Source: Acinetobacter brisouii (GTDB lineage: Bacteria; Pseudomonadota; Gammaproteobacteria; Pseudomonadales; Moraxellaceae). Taken from it: a stretch of DNA of 64,000 bases. The stretch is from the NCBI RefSeq assembly GCF_008993995.1, contig NZ_BKNN01000001.1, positions 1 to 64,000 of the forward strand. Reading direction: 5' to 3'. Both the position numbers and the translations under genes were made by a program. Within the stretch, counting starts at the first letter, position 1. Each line of letters opens with the position of its first letter. Below the pieces are notes generated by a model. That model was not told the DNA's origin. It ran no database searches and saw nothing but the letters and a program-made list of their open reading frames with translations. Below are positions 37,155-45,778 of this stretch, one piece after another.

Positions 37155-37181
37155 AAAATGCGCCAATTGGCGCATTTTTTT
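37155..37181 (+). terminator. Terminator after rplS
   Basis: AAAATGCGCC and GGCGCATTTT pair around AATT, followed by T. Confidence 0.9.
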
Positions 37182-37301
37182 ATGCGTGTGACTTGGCTCA
37201 AACAATAAAAATTCATCTGCTGAGAATACAGGCATTCTTGTGCTGAAGATTGTTTAAGCTTTTGTTAAGATGGCGTGTCATTTTTGTTCACCATTTTTCC
37301 T

Positions 37302-38207
37302 ATGTCTGTTGCTAAGCCTAAAATCCAGCGCCGTCCAATTAGTGGTGTATTTCTACTCAATAAACCTCTTGAGATTAGTTCGAATGGCGCATTACAAAAA
37401 GTGCGTTGGTTGTATCGGGCAGAAAAAGCAGGGCATACAGGGGCACTTGACCCCTTGGCGACAGGGTTGTTACCCATCTGTTTGGGTGAGGCGACCAAGT
37501 TTTCGCATTATTTGCTCGATTCAGTCAAGCGCTATCAAACCACAGTGAAGCTTGGGCAAACCACGACCACAGGCGATGTGGAAGGTGAGGTTTTACAACA
37601 GCGTGCGGTACCTGAACTGACAACAGACAAAATTGAACAGGTACTTGAACAGTTTCGTGGTGATATTCAGCAAATTCCACCGATGTATTCGGCATTAAAA
37701 AAACATGGCAAGCCATTATATGAATTGGCGCGTCAAGGGATTGTGATTGAGCGTGAGCCACGTCCAATTATGATTTACCAATTACAACTGATTGAATTTA
37801 CAGAAGACAGCTTAACTTTAGATGTGATTTGCTCTAAAGGTACATACATTCGTGTGTTGGGGGAAGATATTGGCGAGGCACTGGGCTGTGGGGGGCATTT
37901 AAGTGCATTGCATCGTACTGCAACAGGTCCTTTTGATTTGATTCCGAGCTACACCTTGGAATATTTGGAAAGTTTAACTAAGGCTGAACGTGAAGCATTG
38001 TTGTTGCCAGCATATGCACCTGTGGAGCATTTTCCACAAGTTCAGATTCCTGAGGGACGTAGCAAATATTTCTGTAATGGGCTGGAAAGCAATATTGACC
38101 ATGAAGCAGCAGAGCAAGTTTTGGTCTTTGATGGCGAACGCTGTTTAGGTTTGGCCCAAATTACCGATAAAAAACGCTTAGTTCCTAAGCGAGTTTTGCA
38201 TTTATGA
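37302..38207 (+). CDS. truB: tRNA pseudouridine-55 synthase TruB
   Basis: A 301-residue enzyme making pseudouridine 55 in the T-loop of tRNAs. Catalytic aspartate is in [16 protein letters not shown]; the family stretches GVFLLNKP and [14 protein letters not shown] are present. The ATG at 37302 (MSVAKPKIQ) gives the usual length; an in-frame ATG at 37275 adds nine residues not seen in relatives that I recall. A TSUP permease gene follows 19 bases later. Confidence 0.95.
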   Translation: MSVAKPKIQRRPISGVFLLNKPLEISSNGALQKVRWLYRAEKAGHTGALDPLATGLLPICLGEATKFSHYLLDSVKRYQTTVKLGQTTTTGDVEGEVLQQRAVPELTTDKIEQVLEQFRGDIQQIPPMYSALKKHGKPLYELARQGIVIEREPRPIMIYQLQLIEFTEDSLTLDVICSKGTYIRVLGEDIGEALGCGGHLSALHRTATGPFDLIPSYTLEYLESLTKAEREALLLPAYAPVEHFPQVQIPEGRSKYFCNGLESNIDHEAAEQVLVFDGERCLGLAQITDKKRLVPKRVLHL

Positions 38208-38226
38208 GAAAAGTGATGATTACTGT

Positions 38227-38994
38227 ATGGACACGATAACGATCTTAAGTCTGATTGGTTTTGCATTTACCGCAGGGGCAATTGATGCTGCTGTTGGTGG
38301 AGGCGGGCTGATTCAGATTCCGGGGATTATGAGTACTTTCCCCAACATGGCGACCGCTACGGTAATCGGAACCAATAAGGTTTCTTCTATTTTTGGTACA
38401 GGGTCAGCAGCCTTTACCTTTGCCCGCAAAGTAAAGTTGCAGTGGAAATTGCTGATTGTAATTGGGATTTGTTCGCTCATCAGCTCATTTGCGGGTGCGG
38501 CATGTTTGTCGTTGATTCCCCAATCTGTATTGCGTCCTTTTGTGTTGCTGATGCTGATTGTGATTGCCATTTATACTTTTATGAAAAAAAGTTTTGGACA
38601 GATCGCGGTTGATTTACATATTACCCCGAAACTTTTGGTGTTGGCTGCGATTGGCAGCTTGTTGATTGGTTTCTACGACGGAATTTTTGGCCCTGGGACA
38701 GGCAGCTTTTTTATTTTCTTCTTCATTCGTTTTTTGGGTGTGGATTTTCTGCATGCTTCTGCGTTGTCGAAAATTGGCAACTTTATGACCAACCTTGCTG
38801 CACTGAGTTTTTTAATTCCCACAGGTCATGCCATTTTACATATTGGTTTGATGATGGCGGTTGCCAATGTGGCAGGCTCAGTGGTCGGGGTGCGTGTTGC
38901 GATGAAATATGGCAGCGGCTTTGTACGTAAGATTTTCTTGGTTCTGGTCACGGTACTGATTTGCCGTATTGGTTATCAAACCGTAACGTCATGA
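38227..38994 (+). CDS. TSUP-family (TauE/SafE, YfcA-like) permease
   Basis: A 255-residue protein with about eight membrane segments in two repeats, each containing the family motif: GAIDAAVGGGGLIQIPG near residue 20 and GFYDGIFGPGTGSFFI near 150. TSUP permeases export sulfite, sulfonates or other organic acids; the substrate here is unknown. It is 19 bases after truB and may be co-transcribed, with a terminator hairpin beyond. Confidence 0.88.
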   Translation: MDTITILSLIGFAFTAGAIDAAVGGGGLIQIPGIMSTFPNMATATVIGTNKVSSIFGTGSAAFTFARKVKLQWKLLIVIGICSLISSFAGAACLSLIPQSVLRPFVLLMLIVIAIYTFMKKSFGQIAVDLHITPKLLVLAAIGSLLIGFYDGIFGPGTGSFFIFFFIRFLGVDFLHASALSKIGNFMTNLAALSFLIPTGHAILHIGLMMAVANVAGSVVGVRVAMKYGSGFVRKIFLVLVTVLICRIGYQTVTS

Positions 38995-39006
38995 TAAATG
39001 ATACTG

Positions 39007-39040
39007 GCATTTTACTCGTCACATTTGAGTAAAATGCTTT
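39007..39040 (+). terminator. Terminator hairpin after the TSUP gene
   Basis: GCATTTTACTC and GAGTAAAATGC form a perfect 11-pair stem around nine bases, with TTT after. Confidence 0.7.
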
Positions 39041-39170
39041 ACATATCCTGTCATGATTGATGACAACGACATACAGTTTAAAACAAGAATAAAACCGACT
39101 AATGGGTGATTAAAAAATATACTGATTAAGAAGTAAATGATTTCATTGAAAAAAATAGGAATAATTTTAT

Positions 39171-39617
39171 ATGAATATTTTTGAAGCTTTACGTCAGAGC
39201 CATGAACAACAACGTCATTTAGCACAACAATTAGCAGCAACACATGGTGATCATCAGGAGCGTCAGGTGTTATTTGCTGCACTTAAAAATGAATTATGGG
39301 CACATTCGGTTGCAGAGGATCGTTATTTATATATTCCATTGATGTTTGATGATACAGGGCTTGATATTACGCGTCATGCCTTGGCAGAGCATCATAAAAT
39401 GGATGAACTTGTTGAACAATTAGAAGAAATGCAAATGAGTAGTCCACACTGGTTAGGCATTGCAAAACAATTGCGTGATGTGGTTCATCATCATTTACAA
39501 GAAGAGGAACAGCGCTTTTTTCAGCAGGCAGGTAAAATTTTAACGGCACAGAAGAAACAGGAACTGGCTGAACAGTATCTGAATGAATATCAAAAATATA
39601 AAATTGAAAATGCTTAA
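39171..39617 (+). CDS. Hemerythrin-like HHE-domain protein
   Basis: A 148-residue four-helix protein. Histidines expected for a di-iron hemerythrin-type site occur in LRQSHEQQRHLAQ, ELWAHSVAEDRYLY, ALAEHHKMDELV and VVHHHLQEEEQRFF. Such proteins sense or store oxygen, NO or iron, or repair iron-sulfur centres. No target is visible from context: it stands between the TSUP gene and a facing exporter, with terminators on both sides, so it is probably a single-gene unit. The ATG sits after an AT-rich leader without a strong binding site. Confidence 0.88.
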   Translation: MNIFEALRQSHEQQRHLAQQLAATHGDHQERQVLFAALKNELWAHSVAEDRYLYIPLMFDDTGLDITRHALAEHHKMDELVEQLEEMQMSSPHWLGIAKQLRDVVHHHLQEEEQRFFQQAGKILTAQKKQELAEQYLNEYQKYKIENA

Positions 39618-39621
39618 AAAT

Positions 39622-39656
39622 AGATAAAAGTGGCAGTCATTGCCACTTTCTTATCT
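39622..39656. terminator. Bidirectional terminator between the hemerythrin-like and rhtA-like genes
   Basis: AAAGTGGCA and TGCCACTTT pair around GTCAT, extended by AGATAA/TTATCT outside a one-base bulge. Confidence 0.82.
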
Positions 39657-40559
39657 CTGATCTGATTTGATCGAATTGAGTTGCTGTTCCACTTTTTGCT
39701 TGGCGCGTTGGGTGGTGTAGGTACAACCAATCGATGCAATGATAATGGTGGCGAGTGCCAGCCATTGTGTCCAAAGCAGATGTTCCGATAAAAACAAGAC
39801 CCCTGAAAGTGCCGCAAAGGCAGGTTCTAGACTGGTCAATGTCCCAAAAACCAACGGACTTAAATGGCGTAATGCCACCATTTCCATCGAAAACGGCAGC
39901 GCACTGGCGAGAAATGCCAGAGCAATAAAATACAGCAAGTAAGGTGGCTGTAAGACGGTGACAGGTGTGCCCATCCACAGTGCTATCGGCAGCAGTACAC
40001 AAGAACCGATGAACATACCCAAGCACACGGTATGATTGCCCGAAATGCCTGATGGGCGATTTCCCGTTAAAATATAGACTGCCCAACATGCACCTGCCCC
40101 AATCGCCAAGACAATTCCTACAGGGTCAAGTGCCTGACCTGTCTGACTCCACGGAAAAAGCAAGACTAGACCTAAAATTGCTAAACCGACCCAAACTAGA
40201 TCGTAACGATGCTTGGCATGCAGTAAAGCCACACTCAGCGGGCCAATAAATTCAAAGGAAACGGCAATTCCTAAAGGCAAGCGATGCAGGGACAAGTAAA
40301 ACAGGGCATTCATGCCTGCTAAAGCCAAGCCATAACCGATAATCGATGCCCAGCGAATTTGCTGCCATGCGACCCGCCAAATTTTAAAAAAGATTGCCAG
40401 CAACATAAACCCGAACAGCAGTCTGAGCGCGGAGATACTGAGTACGGGAAATGTTGCAAATAAGGTTTTCGCCAGTGAAGCACTGGTTTGTACACTGACA
40501 ATGGCAACCATAAGTAGGGCAATGGATTGAACCGTCGTATTATTTTTTAAAAAGCCCAT
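39651..40559 (-). CDS. rhtA: EamA-family exporter, RhtA-like
   Basis: A 302-residue, ten-segment drug/metabolite transporter. It resembles E. coli RhtA along its whole length: SVQTSASLAKTLF near the start, GMNALFYLSLHRLPLGIAV, then ALAIGAGACWAVYILTG-like and LPFSMEMVALRHL. RhtA exports threonine and homoserine. The assignment to threonine/homoserine is by similarity only. serA lies on its 5' side on the same strand, 83 bases away with a terminator between. Confidence 0.82.
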   Translation of the reverse strand: MGFLKNNTTVQSIALLMVAIVSVQTSASLAKTLFATFPVLSISALRLLFGFMLLAIFFKIWRVAWQQIRWASIIGYGLALAGMNALFYLSLHRLPLGIAVSFEFIGPLSVALLHAKHRYDLVWVGLAILGLVLLFPWSQTGQALDPVGIVLAIGAGACWAVYILTGNRPSGISGNHTVCLGMFIGSCVLLPIALWMGTPVTVLQPPYLLYFIALAFLASALPFSMEMVALRHLSPLVFGTLTSLEPAFAALSGVLFLSEHLLWTQWLALATIIIASIGCTYTTQRAKQKVEQQLNSIKSDQR

Positions 40560-40595
40560 GTTGGAATAATTTAACTAATTGATAAAAAATTAAAA

Positions 40596-40629
40596 ATAAA
40601 AAAAGCCACAACACAGGGCTGCGGCTTTT
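40596..40629 (-). terminator. Terminator of serA
   Basis: On the reverse strand AAAGCCGCA pairs with TGTGGCTTT (one G-T) around about ten bases, then seven T. Confidence 0.8.
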
Positions 40630-40642
40630 GGGGTGTTGAAGC

Positions 40643-41875
40643 TTAGAACAATACGCGAACGCGGATTGTACCATCAACATGATTCAGCATCTCGAGTGCT
40701 TCGTGAGATGCAGACGCGTCAACATCCATCACCAAGTAACCAACATCGCCTTTAGTCATTAAAGTCTGACCAGAAATGTTGATGCCTTGCTCAGCAAACA
40801 AGTTGTTGATTTTTGACAATACACCCGGAATGTTTTTGTGGATGTGAAGTAAACGGTGTTTACCTTCAGTCATTGGCAATGCGATTTCTGGGAAGTTCAC
40901 CGCAGAAAGCGTCATACCTTTGTCAGAGTAAGCCACAAATTTCTCAGCCACTTCTAAACCGATGTTGGCTTGCGCTTCCATGGTTGAACCACCCACATGT
41001 GGTGTTAAGATCACATTGTCTAAACCACGAAGTGGAGAAACAAATTCTTCACCATTGGCTTTAGGCTCTTTCGGGAACACGTCAACCGCAGCACCTGCAA
41101 TGTGACCTGCTTTGATCGAATCTGCCAAATCTTCAATCACCACACATGTACCACGTGCAGCGTTCAGGAAGATTGCACCTTCTTTCATTTTGGCAAATTG
41201 AGCTTTACCGAAGAAGTTGCGTGTAGATGGAACGTCTGGAACATGAAGTGTCACCACGTCAGCAGTTTCAAGCAATTCGTCTAAAGAACCAACTTGACGT
41301 GCATTACCCATTGGAAGCTTAGTGACTGCATCGTAATAGATCACGTGCATACCCATGCTTTCTGCAAGTACAGAAAGTTGCGAACCAATTGAACCGTAAC
41401 CAACAATACCTAAAGTTTTTCCACGAGTTTCGAAAGAACCATTCGCAGATTTGTTCCAGCCACCACGGTGACAGCTTGCAGATTTCTCTGGCACGCCACG
41501 AAGTAACAGAATAGTTTCTGCAAGAACAAGTTCAGCAACCGAACGTGTATTTGAATATGGTGCGTTAAATACTGGAATACCACGACTCATTGCCGCTTTA
41601 AGGTCGACTTGGTTTGTTCCGATACAGAAGCAACCGACTGCGATCAATTTGTTTGCTGCTGCAAACACTTCTTCAGTCAATTGTGTACGAGAACGAATAC
41701 CAATAAAGTGTGCATCTTGAACAGCTTCTTTTAAAGCTTCGCCTTCAAGCGCAGTTTTACGATAGTCGATGTTGGTATAACCCGCAGCATTTAAAGTGTC
41801 GATGGCATTTTGATGCACACCTTCTAACAATAAGAAACGAATTTTATCTTTAGGTAGTGATAGATGTTGGCTCAT
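40643..41875 (-). CDS. serA: D-3-phosphoglycerate dehydrogenase
   Basis: A 410-residue first enzyme of serine synthesis, with NAD-binding GYGSIGSQLSVLAESMGM, catalytic Arg/Glu/His regions (LNAARGTCVV, DVFPKEPKANGEEF, NVILTPHVGGSTMEAQ) and a C-terminal ACT domain (about 340-410, ending GTIRVRVLF) for serine feedback, like E. coli SerA. I start it at the ATG 41875 (MSQHLSLP); an upstream in-frame ATG would add 38 unlikely residues. It is divergent from a D-2-hydroxyglutarate dehydrogenase-type gene, and SerA enzymes of this type can reduce 2-oxoglutarate to D-2-hydroxyglutarate. Confidence 0.96.
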   Translation of the reverse strand: MSQHLSLPKDKIRFLLLEGVHQNAIDTLNAAGYTNIDYRKTALEGEALKEAVQDAHFIGIRSRTQLTEEVFAAANKLIAVGCFCIGTNQVDLKAAMSRGIPVFNAPYSNTRSVAELVLAETILLLRGVPEKSASCHRGGWNKSANGSFETRGKTLGIVGYGSIGSQLSVLAESMGMHVIYYDAVTKLPMGNARQVGSLDELLETADVVTLHVPDVPSTRNFFGKAQFAKMKEGAIFLNAARGTCVVIEDLADSIKAGHIAGAAVDVFPKEPKANGEEFVSPLRGLDNVILTPHVGGSTMEAQANIGLEVAEKFVAYSDKGMTLSAVNFPEIALPMTEGKHRLLHIHKNIPGVLSKINNLFAEQGINISGQTLMTKGDVGYLVMDVDASASHEALEMLNHVDGTIRVRVLF

Positions 41876-41964
41876 TACCGCTCCGCTACATAAGGCCAAA
41901 TTTGGTCGCAATATGATAACATAGTGAGCAACAACTTGTTTATTTCTTGCTAGGCGTGTACACG

Positions 41965-43374
41965 ATGAATGCTTCTGTCGCTTTATCACCTGACTTACTG
42001 ACTCAACTGACGGCCATTGTAGGTGAAAATCGCATCAAAACTGATGCCGATAGCTTAGAAAATTGGGGTAAAGACCATACTAAGCACTTTGACCCAAATC
42101 CTTCTGTCGTGGTATTTCCATCGAGTACCGAACAAGTTCAGGCCATTGTTCAACTTGCGAATCAGTTCAATGTCGCAATTACACCATCGGGTGGTCGTAC
42201 AGGTTTGTCAGCGGGTGCAGTTGCAGCCAACGGTGAAATCGTGGTGAGCATGGACAAGATGAACCAGATTCTGGAATTTTTCCCCGCAGATCGCATGGTT
42301 CGTGTACAAGCAGGCGTAGTGACAGAACAACTGCAAAACTATGCAGAAGAACAAGGCATGTATTATCCAGTCGATTTCGCATCGTCAGGGTCAAGTCAGA
42401 TTGGCGGGAACATCGGCACCAATGCTGGCGGTATTAAAGTGATTAAATACGGCATGACCCGTAACTGGGTGTTGGGTCTGACTGTTGTGACGGGTAAAGG
42501 CGATATTCTGCACCTCAACAAAGGCATGATCAAAAACGCAACAGGTTATGCGCTTCAGCATTTGTTTATTGGTGGTGAAGGGACTTTGGGCTTGGTGACG
42601 GAAGCTGAAATCAAACTTGAGCGTCAGCCACAAGACTTGCAAGTCATGGTACTCGGTGTCCCTGACTTCGATGCCATCATGCCATTGTTACATGCATTCC
42701 AAAGCAAGATTGACCTGACTGCATTTGAGTTCTTTGGTGAACTTGCGATGCAAAAAGTTTTAGACAATGGTCATGTACAACGTCCATTTGAAACGCCATG
42801 TCCATTCTATGTGTTGCTTGAGTTTGAAGCGCCATACGAGCCAATCATGGAAAAAGCCATGGAAATCTTTGAGCACTGCATGGAACAAGGCTGGGTGCTT
42901 GACGGTGTGATGAGCCAAAGCCTAGATCAAGTCCACAGCTTATGGCGTTTACGTGAAGATATTTCGGAGTCGATTGCGCCGTTTATTCCATACAAAAACG
43001 ATATTTCAGTGTTAATTACTCATGTCCCTGCATTTATTAAAGAAATTGATGCGATTGTGACTGAAAATTACCCAGATTTTGAAATCTGCTGGTTTGGTCA
43101 TATTGGTGACGGGAACTTGCACTTGAACATCTTAAAACCTGCGGATTTGAGCAAAGATGAATTCTTTGCCAAATGTCAGGTGGTGAACAAATATGTGTTC
43201 GATACCGTGAAAAAATACAATGGTTCAATTTCGGCTGAACATGGCGTGGGGATGACCAAAAAGCCATATTTACAATACAGCCGTTCTGCTGAAGAAATCG
43301 AATATATGAAAGCTTTGAAGAAAGTATTTGACCCGAATGGTTTAATGAACCCAGGCAAATTATTTGATCTTTAA
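41965..43374 (+). CDS. FAD-linked D-2-hydroxyacid dehydrogenase, D-2-hydroxyglutarate dehydrogenase type
   Basis: A 469-residue flavoprotein. An N-terminal FAD_binding_4 domain (VVVFPSSTEQVQAIV, ITPSGGRTGLSAGAV, GGNIGTNAGGIKVIKYG) precedes an FAD-oxidase C domain with the metal site WFGHIGDGNLHLNI and AEHGVGMTKKPYL. D-lactate and D-2-hydroxyglutarate dehydrogenases share this plan. Divergence from serA, separated by only 89 bases, favours the hydroxyglutarate enzyme, which in Pseudomonas stutzeri is adjacent to serA and removes the D-2-hydroxyglutarate it makes. The ATG at 41965 is chosen over 41947. Confidence 0.85.
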   Translation: MNASVALSPDLLTQLTAIVGENRIKTDADSLENWGKDHTKHFDPNPSVVVFPSSTEQVQAIVQLANQFNVAITPSGGRTGLSAGAVAANGEIVVSMDKMNQILEFFPADRMVRVQAGVVTEQLQNYAEEQGMYYPVDFASSGSSQIGGNIGTNAGGIKVIKYGMTRNWVLGLTVVTGKGDILHLNKGMIKNATGYALQHLFIGGEGTLGLVTEAEIKLERQPQDLQVMVLGVPDFDAIMPLLHAFQSKIDLTAFEFFGELAMQKVLDNGHVQRPFETPCPFYVLLEFEAPYEPIMEKAMEIFEHCMEQGWVLDGVMSQSLDQVHSLWRLREDISESIAPFIPYKNDISVLITHVPAFIKEIDAIVTENYPDFEICWFGHIGDGNLHLNILKPADLSKDEFFAKCQVVNKYVFDTVKKYNGSISAEHGVGMTKKPYLQYSRSAEEIEYMKALKKVFDPNGLMNPGKLFDL

Positions 43375-43402
43375 GACTTGATTGAATAGAAAAAATTCTG
43401 CT

Positions 43403-43431
43403 AAAAGCGTATCGAAAGATGCGCTTTTTTT
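43403..43431 (+). terminator. Terminator before the AbiH gene
   Basis: AAAAGCG and CGCTTTT pair with inner TATC/GATG around GAAA, then T7. Confidence 0.82.
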
Positions 43432-43450
43432 ATATTGAGAATAGATAACA

Positions 43451-44797
43451 ATGAATATTTTAATTGTGGGCAATGGCTTTGATTTGTCGCATTACTTACC
43501 AACAAAATACGATCATTTTATGGATGTGATGGGGGCTATTGAACAAAAGAATACAGGTGAAAAAGTAACAGATTTATCGATTCATACAGTAGATGAATGG
43601 ATGACAGAAATAGATAAAATTTTTGCCAAAAGGGAAGATGCTAATAACGCTAAATATCAAATGAATTTTGATGAATTATTTTCTAAAACACGTGACCCTA
43701 AATTTATTGAAAAAACGAAAGAATTTTATCTAACAGATCAAATTGAATTATCTTATCAAAATGTTTTGAAGTTGCAGTATCGTTTAGAACTGAATTGTTG
43801 GTATCAATATTTCAAAAATCATGTTGAGGAAATTAAGACTTGGATTGATTTTGAAACTAAAATTGAAGATGTCCTAATGATATTGGCACGTTTTATTACT
43901 GAAATTAGCTCTTTTAATAATCCTAAAGTAATTAATAAATATTTGAATAATGTAAATAAAGATGGTTTTAATATTAGAAATAGTGATTTAAGGGTTCTAA
44001 AGTTTTTTAATTTAATTTCATATAAAAAAGCAATTCATCCTTTATCACTAAATAATGTTTATTATCATGGTGGAAATATCGAAAATGGCTTTAATGCAGA
44101 ATCATTCTTAAGTTACTTAAATGATCAACTAGAAGATTTTATTGAATTATTTAATTTCTATCTTGAGGAAGTAGTTAAAAAACTTAAGCCAAAAAGTGCT
44201 TTTCAGCCATTAAAATCAGATCAATATGACTTGAACAAAATTGATCAGATTTACTCATTTAACTATACCCAAACATATTTGGATTTTTATAATCAAGCTA
44301 CGAAAATTGATTTTTTACATGGAAAATCAGGTGAAAAGCAAAATATGGTGCTTGGAGTATCTGAACTAAAGGGGAAAACATTAAAGAAAATCAAGGCTTA
44401 TGGTTTTACTAAATATCATCAGAAATTAATGAAAAACACAAATTATGGCTTTCTAAATCATAATGAAGAATTTGATAATTTAGTTAATCCTAGTAGTATG
44501 AGGGAAGGGGAAATAATCCAGATAAATATCTGGGGACATTCATTAGATGTTTCAGATGAAGACTATATTCAAGAGATTTTTTCATTTAATCAAGATGAAG
44601 ATCAATATGTTCGGGTTATAGTTTTTTATTTTAATCACACAGCAAAGTTTTCCCTATTAGCCAATCTTTTACATATTTTGAAGAAGGAAAAAGTCGAACA
44701 TTGGATGAAACAAGGTTGGCTTATATTTAAACCGAATCCTGATGTTGCACAACTGAATCAAATTCAGCCCGTAGAACTAGCAAAAAACGAGTCATAA
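43451..44797 (+). CDS. AbiH-family abortive infection protein
   Basis: A 448-residue protein with the AbiH pattern: N-terminal ILIVGNGFDLSHYLPTKYDHFM, a nucleotide-binding-like GNGFD motif, a central ISYKKAIHPLS-type region, YSFNYTQTYLDFY near residue 270 and NIWGHSLDVSDEDYI near 360, all typical of the family (PF14253). AbiH from Lactococcus aborts phage growth; mechanism is poorly known. The gene is far more AT-rich than its neighbours, with AAA/AAT/TTA codons dominant, so it was probably acquired. It has no strong ribosome binding site. A nucleotidyltransferase gene begins one base after its stop, pointing to a two-gene module. Confidence 0.82.
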   Translation: MNILIVGNGFDLSHYLPTKYDHFMDVMGAIEQKNTGEKVTDLSIHTVDEWMTEIDKIFAKREDANNAKYQMNFDELFSKTRDPKFIEKTKEFYLTDQIELSYQNVLKLQYRLELNCWYQYFKNHVEEIKTWIDFETKIEDVLMILARFITEISSFNNPKVINKYLNNVNKDGFNIRNSDLRVLKFFNLISYKKAIHPLSLNNVYYHGGNIENGFNAESFLSYLNDQLEDFIELFNFYLEEVVKKLKPKSAFQPLKSDQYDLNKIDQIYSFNYTQTYLDFYNQATKIDFLHGKSGEKQNMVLGVSELKGKTLKKIKAYGFTKYHQKLMKNTNYGFLNHNEEFDNLVNPSSMREGEIIQINIWGHSLDVSDEDYIQEIFSFNQDEDQYVRVIVFYFNHTAKFSLLANLLHILKKEKVEHWMKQGWLIFKPNPDVAQLNQIQPVELAKNES

Positions 44798-44798
44798 C

Positions 44799-45563
44799 AT
44801 GAACATCGAAAAAAATATCCAACAACTTTTTGAACAATGCCAAGATATTCCGCTGTTTTATATTGAGAGTGGTAGCCGCTTATGGGGCATGGCAAGCCCT
44901 GACAGCGATTATGATGTTCGTGGTTTTCATTTACCTAGCAAAGCTCAATATTTTGATTATAAGAAACATCGAGATTTGATCGAAATTATGGATGGTGATT
45001 TTGATTTTGTGTCCTATGACCTCGATAAAATGTTCGAGCTTTTGGCAAAAAGTAACCCAACTGTTTTGGAGTGGGTAAGGGCACATATCGAATATCTCAA
45101 TGTTGTGCCTGAATGGAACAGCTTTAAACAAGGATTGCTAGAACGAATTGACTACAGTGCCTTGTATTATCACTATTTATCTTTGGCTGAAAATGGCATG
45201 AAAGTCATGCAAGTTGCCGATAATTTTACCTATAAAAAAGTGTTTTACTCGATTCGTGGGTTATTGTCGGCTGAACTGGCACTACAGGAAAGTATGCCTG
45301 CATTGCTGATCACCGATTTGTTTGCCCAAATTGATCCAAATGATCCGCTACGCGTGTGGGCGGAAAATTACTTAGAGATCAAAAAACAACAGAAAGAAAA
45401 AGCCGTGCTTTCGCAGGATGAGCAAACAGAAATTTTAAAGCAGTTAGAGTTTAAGCAAGCACAATTGGCAGCGCAAAGCATGCCAAAAGCCAATCGGCGT
45501 GAGCAACTAGATCAGTATTTAACCGATTATAGCCAACACTTAAAACAGCATTTTTATGGCTGA
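44799..45563 (+). CDS. RlaP-type nucleotidyltransferase (PF10127-like)
   Basis: A 254-residue protein of the DNA polymerase beta superfamily. The catalytic motif is GSRLWGMASPDSDYDVRG near residue 26, giving the GS...DxD pattern needed for two metal ions, and FDFVSYDLDKMFELL follows as in the YcgL/RlaP group. Known relatives have been linked to RNA ligase or repair contexts; the substrate is unknown. Base composition is less extreme than in AbiH. The one-base gap to AbiH suggests coupled translation. No toxin-antitoxin partner of the MNT/HEPN kind was seen. Confidence 0.8.
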   Translation: MNIEKNIQQLFEQCQDIPLFYIESGSRLWGMASPDSDYDVRGFHLPSKAQYFDYKKHRDLIEIMDGDFDFVSYDLDKMFELLAKSNPTVLEWVRAHIEYLNVVPEWNSFKQGLLERIDYSALYYHYLSLAENGMKVMQVADNFTYKKVFYSIRGLLSAELALQESMPALLITDLFAQIDPNDPLRVWAENYLEIKKQQKEKAVLSQDEQTEILKQLEFKQAQLAAQSMPKANRREQLDQYLTDYSQHLKQHFYG

Positions 45564-45575
45564 TTTAACTGAGCC

Positions 45576-45607
45576 TGTGGCAAGTTTTGCCTTGCCACAA
45601 TTTGATC
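45576..45607 (+). terminator. Hairpin after the AbiH-nucleotidyltransferase pair
   Basis: TGTGGCAAG and CTTGCCACA form a perfect nine-pair stem around TTTTGC. The T tract after it is short (ATTTG), so termination may be partial. Confidence 0.6.
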
Positions 45608-45632
45608 TTTCTCGACCATCTAGTCAAAAAAT

Positions 45633-45652
45633 GTTATGGTGTGCGCTATAAC
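45633..45652. promoter_or_regulatory. Palindrome upstream of craA
   Basis: GTTATGG and CTATAAC mirror each other (six of seven) around six bases, about 125 bases before the craA ATG. TATAAC could also be a -10. An operator for a drug-responsive regulator is possible, but no regulator gene is adjacent. Confidence 0.3.
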
Positions 45653-45778
45653 ACTCTATATTTTTATCATCTGATTTTGAGCACGTTGTAAATATAGTGC
45701 ATTCTTTGTTGATTATTATTTCATGACATAAGTCGACTGGTTGACAGTTCGGCATGACAGATTATTGAAGAAGAAACC

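Noticed and set aside
44799-45563. MNT-type antitoxin of a HEPN/MNT toxin-antitoxin pair
   Set aside because: The protein is too long for MNT, and the neighbour is AbiH, not a HEPN protein; RlaP-type nucleotidyltransferase fits better.
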